A stretch of DNA of 64,000 bases, from contig CM040746.1 of NCBI GenBank assembly GCA_022829145.1, positions 9,814,684 through 9,878,683 on the forward strand, read 5' to 3'. The DNA comes from Albula goreensis. Its lineage: Eukaryota; Chordata; Actinopteri; Albuliformes; Albulidae. A program made the position numbers and the translations under genes. Positions within the stretch are counted from its first letter, which is position 1. Each line of letters opens with the position of its first letter. This document shows, one piece after another, positions 59,271 through 64,000 of the stretch. The notes under the pieces were generated by a model that did no database searches, was not told the DNA's origin, and saw only the letters and a program-made list of their open reading frames with translations.

Positions 59271-59913
59271 CAGCTGGGTGGCAAAATGCCACAGCAGAGA
59301 CACTAATTTGTAATAGTTTGTCTCATAAATATGATGTCAAAGCTATGAGCCTTACAAGTGCTGCTTTGCTTAGGTCCTCCTTACCTGGCCACCTGACCCT
59401 CCAGTACTATTCTCAGAGTAGATATGGATACAGACCCTTGTTTGGTTTCACCCCAAAGCTTTAGAACTCCCTTCCACAAACAAATCTGAGCCTCCAGCAG
59501 CAGCTAGCGCTTCTAAAGCTGCCTTACATGATAACGTACTACTAAAATAGTAAAATGGCTGCACTTTCATTATAAATCAGCCAGTTGATTTTGAGATCCT
59601 ATGTGAAAATAGGTCCACACAAACCACTCCCTGCAGTGTATTCCCTTTTATTAAAGCAGGACTTCAGTCTAGAGATGACCAAACATTTAAGCTCTTTGCC
59701 TCCAAGGTGCTGCTTAGAGTGGCTGTCCTCGCTTTCAATTAAACTATGCCTCTGTGCACACTTGAATCAGAGGAGTTAGGTAAGAGTTGGGGAGGGGGGG
59801 GGGGGGATTGGTGAGTCAGAGTAACATCATTGGAGGCATGGTGCAGCTTTAAAATATTTAGTATGGTACATTGTCTAATTACAGTCTTCTCTGTTCTTGT
59901 TTCTCCATATATA
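59271..59913. other. Unique DNA, no gene seen
   Basis: 59400-59560 has a LINE-end-like translation with a stop at the usual W position (see rejected list). 59788-59807 is a G run interrupted by one A, with G4 potential. No gene. Confidence 0.4.
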
Positions 59914-59914
59914 C

Positions 59915-59946
<32 letters not shown>

Positions 59947-60012
59947 ATTGTTGTTGCTCTTTTTCTTCATTTTGTCTTTATCATCTCTCTTTCTCTGTCT
60001 CTCTCTCTCTCT
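59914..60012. repeat. TG/TA and CT simple repeats
   Basis: (GT) 59916-59931 runs into TATATATATATA (to 59945), then after unique sequence a (CT) run at 59996-60011. The pyrimidine run is followed by ACATGTCAG and an exon-like stretch to GTGAATC (60084), which is weak. Confidence 0.92.
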
Positions 60013-60229
60013 GCCACACTCCCCATGTGCCACATGTCAGTTGAGAAGCTTTGTGTGTTCACCCGTCACGTCCTCCGTTTGCTGGTGAATCAGGGCATCA
60101 GGAGTATTCAGCTGCAGGTCCGTCTGTGCGAGCGGAGAAGAAGCACAGCAATAGCACAGCAATAGCATCAAAATGCCTCTTCCATTCTTTTTCATATCTT
60201 TTCTCCCCTTTTTACATTTATATCTAGTT

Positions 60230-60720
60230 TGCAGCACATTAGTTCCGCGCCTAAGAAAACATCGATCACCTGTGTCACTAATACGTGAACGCGGCCCAGC
60301 AGCTGCCGTCGGCGCGTTAGCTGGCTCCCAGAACAAATGGCTCTCTTAACTTGATTACAGAGGGACTGCAAATCCGCGTGATCTAATCTGATGATTTTAT
60401 GATTTCATTTACCCCCAAAAAAAAATAAATCAAACACGTCTTTGTTCGATGAGGTGTGCTAACATGTGGTAAGCATTACACTGGGAAATGTGTGCGTCTG
60501 ATGTTCTACAGATTCAGTCTATATCTTTAGCCACGCCCCTTCATTAATATTCAAGAGGAATAAGAAAATTAAAACACTCTCAGTTTCAACAGCGGTAACC
60601 AGATCTTCAGTGTATTTATGCGCTTCTACCAAGCTTGAAATGAGAGGCACAAAAGACTACCAATTAGGATTAAAAATTAAAGTTTGGGCAGTTAATCATT
60701 GAACTGATGTAATTACCTTT
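60230..60720. promoter_or_regulatory. Candidate conserved non-coding elements (two blocks)
   Basis: 60230-60415 is CpG-bearing (GTGAACGCGGCCCAGCAGCT, GTCGGCGCGTTAGCTGG) with TTGATTACAG. 60525-60720 has TTAGCCACGCCCCTTCATTA (KLF/SP-type CCACGCCC), ACCAATTAGGATTAAAAATT and GATGTAATTACC. Both are repeat-free and frame-free. Confidence 0.32.
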
Positions 60721-61538
60721 TGCTATGTTGTGTAGGTTGGTTATAGCAGCAGCAACCACCACAACGAACCACCTGCTCCCCCAGGACTCAACTACCAGGG
60801 ACCCCTTACAATCAGAGGTCACTTCGAACCCACGACACACACAAAGCAGCTGGGCTTGGGAACCTCATGTAAGCCTTTATTTACATTATTACACAAAATG
60901 TAGTCTGAAATATCATCTTCGATTATATGCAGCGAGTTCTACATGTTGTACAGGACGATTTAAATATGTAACGGTGTATAAGTGATCCCCATGTTCGGGG
61001 GAGTAGCATTTCTCTGATTGCTTTCAAAGCCATTCCAGTGATCTTTTTCTCTGTTACACACTTCAAAATGCCTTACATTGAGATTTTTTCAAATCCCTTT
61101 TTGATGGAAATTCTTACAATCTGCTAACATCAAACATGGGATTTATTTCGATTTAATCAAAAAGAGGAAAAAAAGAGAAATCTTGGATTGTGACTCAAAT
61201 CTAATATTGGTTGCTTGATCCTCTCTGAAAGAATGCATTAGTGTATATAAAAAGCCATCTCTTGGGGATTACAGAGCTGTCAAGAGGCGTTGTACCTCAC
61301 GTGTCGCAGTGCAGGAACTTGACGTAAACAGTAATCTGGATAATGTCAAAGGGTGATCAGACGGGTCCGGTAGCACAGCAGATTCAGGCAGCTGTGGGGG
61401 GGGGTGTTTGGTGGGTGGTGGGGGCCCTTGCTGTTGAACTCGAGTGACTTTATCCTGTAATTAAATGTCCTACACCAATAATCTAATCCTATCCTGTATT
61501 ACCAAAGGCAATGGTAAACAAACGTGGGATGTGTGCAG
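60721..61538. other. Unique DNA with a G-rich run, no gene seen
   Basis: 61396-61424 is G-rich (G9, GG, GGG, GG, GGGGG) with G4 potential. The 86-codon frame 60725-60985 is not recognised. Confidence 0.4.
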
Positions 61539-61866
61539 TGCTTGTGTGTTTGTCAGTGTTTGTGTTTCTGTGTGTGTGTAGCGTGAGTGGGCAAATTTGT
61601 ATATGTGGGTGTATGGTGTGCAAGTCACTGTGTGTGTGTGCGTGTGTGTATGCATGCGCACATGAGTGTATGTATCTGTAGGTGGGGATATATGCATATG
61701 TATATGTAGACATGCATGTGTGTGTGTGTGTGTGTGTGTGAGTGTGAGTGTACATTTGTGTGTGCATTTGCGGACGTGCATGTGTGTGTTGGTTGTGTGT
61801 GTGATTGTGTGCGTGTGATTTTATGTATGTATGCATAGGGGAGTGTATGTATATGTGTGTGCATGC
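61539..61866. repeat. Long decayed TG-rich array
   Basis: About 330 bases of interrupted TG with a pure run near 61718-61740. All frames across it (His/Thr-rich on minus) are repeat-derived. Confidence 0.94.
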
Positions 61867-63216
61867 ACTTCATACTTCCTTAGTGCGCTCCAGGTCTCTG
61901 TCCACACTTCCAACATCTCAGCGCCCCACCATGGTCCTCAAAGTTGTCCAGGCCACCATGTAACTAAAAATGAATGAATGCGCAGCCTGAGGGCAGGGGG
62001 CAGCTAGCCCAGCTGAGATACTGAAACATGGGGGACACCTCCACAGTCTGCACCTGCACCCCTCCCCAATCCCCCAACCCCCATTCACAAACATCTGAGG
62101 TTCAGAAGCCCAAGAGTGGAAAGATGACAACATTTTGGTCATCTACAATAGCCAAAATATCTTCTTCCTCTCTTTCGCAGGGAGAGTACTGGCCAAAATC
62201 ATTCTGCAAATCCTGAGGTTCCTGAAATAAAATAAGGGTCAGGAAAATAATCTCCAATGATATAATCACATCTCTCTTTTTAATCCATTGCTTAACCAGG
62301 TTAGGTCAACTGAGAAATCACTTCTCTTTTGCAGTGATGACCTGAAAATGAATGTGGTTAAGGACTGTGAGAGATTACACAGGCAGTCAGATATAGGGTG
62401 GCCAGATGTAGAGAACCCATTTTGATTGGTTGGAATTTGACCATTAATGCTTCTACTCATTGTGAGGTGCCATTGGAATTTGAATGAACACTGACAGTCA
62501 GGACCTCGATTAAACATTTAATTTGAAGGGTGTATCTTTTGGTGTGATTGGTTCAAGCAAGTCACTGACAGCTGAGAGTAGCTCCACCCAAAGGAAGTTC
62601 ATGAACTTTCATTTCAACAATCACTAGTTTATATAGAGAAAACAAAATTACTTCACCATCCCAGTCTTATCCCATGATTACAGGGGAACCAGTCTCACCC
62701 CTCCTCATCCTAAAAGCACAGAGGAGCCAAATGCCGGCCATTTCAAGGAAGCAGTGACAGATGGATTGGGATCAGTCAGCTTGCAAATGACGCATGTATG
62801 TATCAGGCTATGAGACAAGAAGAGGACAAAAAAAGTCAATGCATCATTCTCTTAATGTTTGAGCTGTTTGTGATCAGACGTTGAAGCTTGAGTGTGTAAG
62901 TGAATCACTTCCTTCTTCTCTGTGACAAAAACTTCCCTGTGTCTGCATGTGTGCATCTGGTGTCCTTGTATAACACTTGAATGTGAATGTAGTGAATTGA
63001 TCCAAACTACGAGTGGATTTTGTGAATGCAGTGTTTTCAGTTGGTTTTTCATTCATTGACTCAAAGCTTTAAAAAACTGATCATCTGATGTTCTGATCAG
63101 TATGTGATTGGTCCTCACAGGAAAAGACCACAGTGGACACACCCCCGATACCTATTTCTAATGCACACATTTTAAAGATACATTTTGACAGGAGAAGGTC
63201 GCATTTAATATGGGCT
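61867..63216. other. Unique DNA, no gene seen
   Basis: No coding, RNA gene or repeat family was recognised. Frames up to 83 codons (62266-62517 minus) are not recognised. Confidence 0.45.
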
Positions 63217-63445
63217 TATGTGTGTTTGTGACATGTATGTATGCAGGTGTGCGTGTGTGTGTCTTTGTGATATGTATGACTGTAAATGTGTGTGATATGT
63301 ACACGTGTGTGTTACAACATATACATATGTAGGTATGCACACATACAGACACATATAAACAGATACACATGCATATATGCTTGTACATCTTTTTTGGGTG
63401 TCTGCATGTGTGATATGCATGCTAGTTCATGTGTGTGTATATGTC
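63217..63445. repeat. Decayed TG-rich array
   Basis: About 230 bases of TGTGTTTGTGACATGTATG-type sequence with a CA-rich patch (63336-63352). Confidence 0.9.
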
Positions 63446-63874
63446 TGTTTTCCTGTTGTTGTTGACTCTCGGGGTCTCAGAGAAACGAGCAGCATCGGGC
63501 AAATGAAACTGAAGTCTCTGTCTGTAGTTTCTCTCCGCAGGGCGGCCTGAGAGCCAGCAATGCCGCATGTGAGATCGCCGGGATCCTCAGCCTGCCTGCC
63601 CCGTTCCAGGCCTGGAATGGGATCCATATGCGCTGGGGCACAGGGGGCCACGCTGGCGCAGGGGCATTGTGGGGGGGGTGATTTCAGGGGGCGGCCCCGA
63701 TCGTAGCGTGCGACAGCCTCATTACTGAGAGTGGAAGGGCCACGTGGCCAGTGGGGCCAAAACCAGCTCTGGGGGCCGAACTCTTGGAGGCTGAACGGGT
63801 GGGCAGCAACAAATCACCGGACCTGTTCACCACACCGAGGCGTCCAAACACGTCATTGGTCTGGGAGTCCAGCA
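63446..63874. other. GC-rich unique block, no gene recognised
   Basis: TTTCTCTCCGCAG (63527-63539) is followed by a stretch whose first frame stays open for 46 codons (starts GGLRASNAACEIAGILSLPA), but there is no matching donor and the peptide is not recognised. A G8 run occurs at 63671-63678. Two further frames on opposite strands (63684-63949) are unrecognised. Confidence 0.3.
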
Positions 63875-64000
63875 GCATTTACATTTAAGCACTTGGCATC
63901 CACTCTTATCCGGAGCAAATTACAAAGCTTAAAATTGGATATTTACTGAAGCAATTGAGGTTAAGCACCTCACCATGCTCAACCAGCAGTGCCCCAAGTG
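63875..64000 (-). repeat. SINE (copy 8), cut by window end
   Basis: The plus-strand order GCATTTACATTTAAGCACTT, CATCCACTCTTATCCGGAGC, AAATTGGATATTTACTGAAG, CAATTGAGGTTAAGCACCTC, AACCAGCAGTGCCCC is the reverse of the SINE at 32424. The tRNA-like head should lie just beyond 64000. Confidence 0.8.

Noticed and set aside
59400..59560. Possible second LINE C-terminus (PKL-stop-NSLPQTNLSLQQQL)
   Set aside because: It resembles the LWNSLP-type LINE end only with a stop in place of Trp, and no 3' UTR or tail follows. Too weak to call.
60034..60083. Segment between ACATGTCAG and GTGAATC after a CT tract
   Set aside because: The CT run is a microsatellite 22 bases away from the AG, with several purines in between; the donor is weak.
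61489..61836. 115-codon His/Thr-rich minus-strand frame
   Set aside because: Translation of a decayed TG array.

Overview
The window looks like vertebrate nuclear DNA, most likely from a ray-finned fish. Three things point there: repeated copies of a tRNA-derived SINE whose 3' tail reads like the familiar fish motif (CTGGATAAGA.CGTCT, seen as its reverse complement in minus-strand copies), a decayed Tc1-type transposase end, and very long and numerous (TG)n/(CA)n tracts. The exact species cannot be read from the sequence; a deep-branching teleost is a guess. There are no bacterial-type operons, and no protein-coding gene is recognisable. The longest open frames come from microsatellites, a polypyrimidine tract or a tandem repeat. 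The window therefore reads as a gene desert or as part of one or more very large introns.

Layout. 1-325 is a long TG microsatellite. 326-5216 is mostly unique AT-rich DNA with one old dispersed repeat (2214-2345). 5217-5671 is a complete pogo-like miniature transposon with TA target-site duplication and matching terminal repeats. 5672-26629 is largely unique DNA with several GC-richer, homeodomain-site-rich blocks that look like conserved non-coding elements (about 6.05, 17.1, 20.2, 21.0, 22.1 and 22.75 kb) and a perfect 16-bp-stem hairpin at 18351. 26630-32640 carries SINE pieces, a (TG)38 tract, an old dispersed repeat (29021-29510) and a full-length SINE (32424-32640). 33.9-34.5 kb is one of the better regulatory candidates, with adjacent AP-1, RUNX and OTX/PITX-like words. 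36.7-64 kb holds many decayed TG arrays, a long TG/TA/CA palindrome (39028-39141), a polypyrimidine tract (40915-41062), five more SINEs, the Tc1 remnant (47831-48103), a LINE 3' end (53690-54060), a DR1-bearing regulatory candidate (55.1-55.45 kb), a roughly 180-bp tandem array (58527-59270) and several G-quadruplex-capable runs.

The functional guess is that the unique blocks are distal enhancers of a developmental gene outside the window, with old mobile-element debris and simple repeats between them. This rests on composition and short motifs only; no alignment could be run. A few exon-like segments with good splice signals are listed at low confidence, since several such pseudo-exons are expected by chance in 64 kb.
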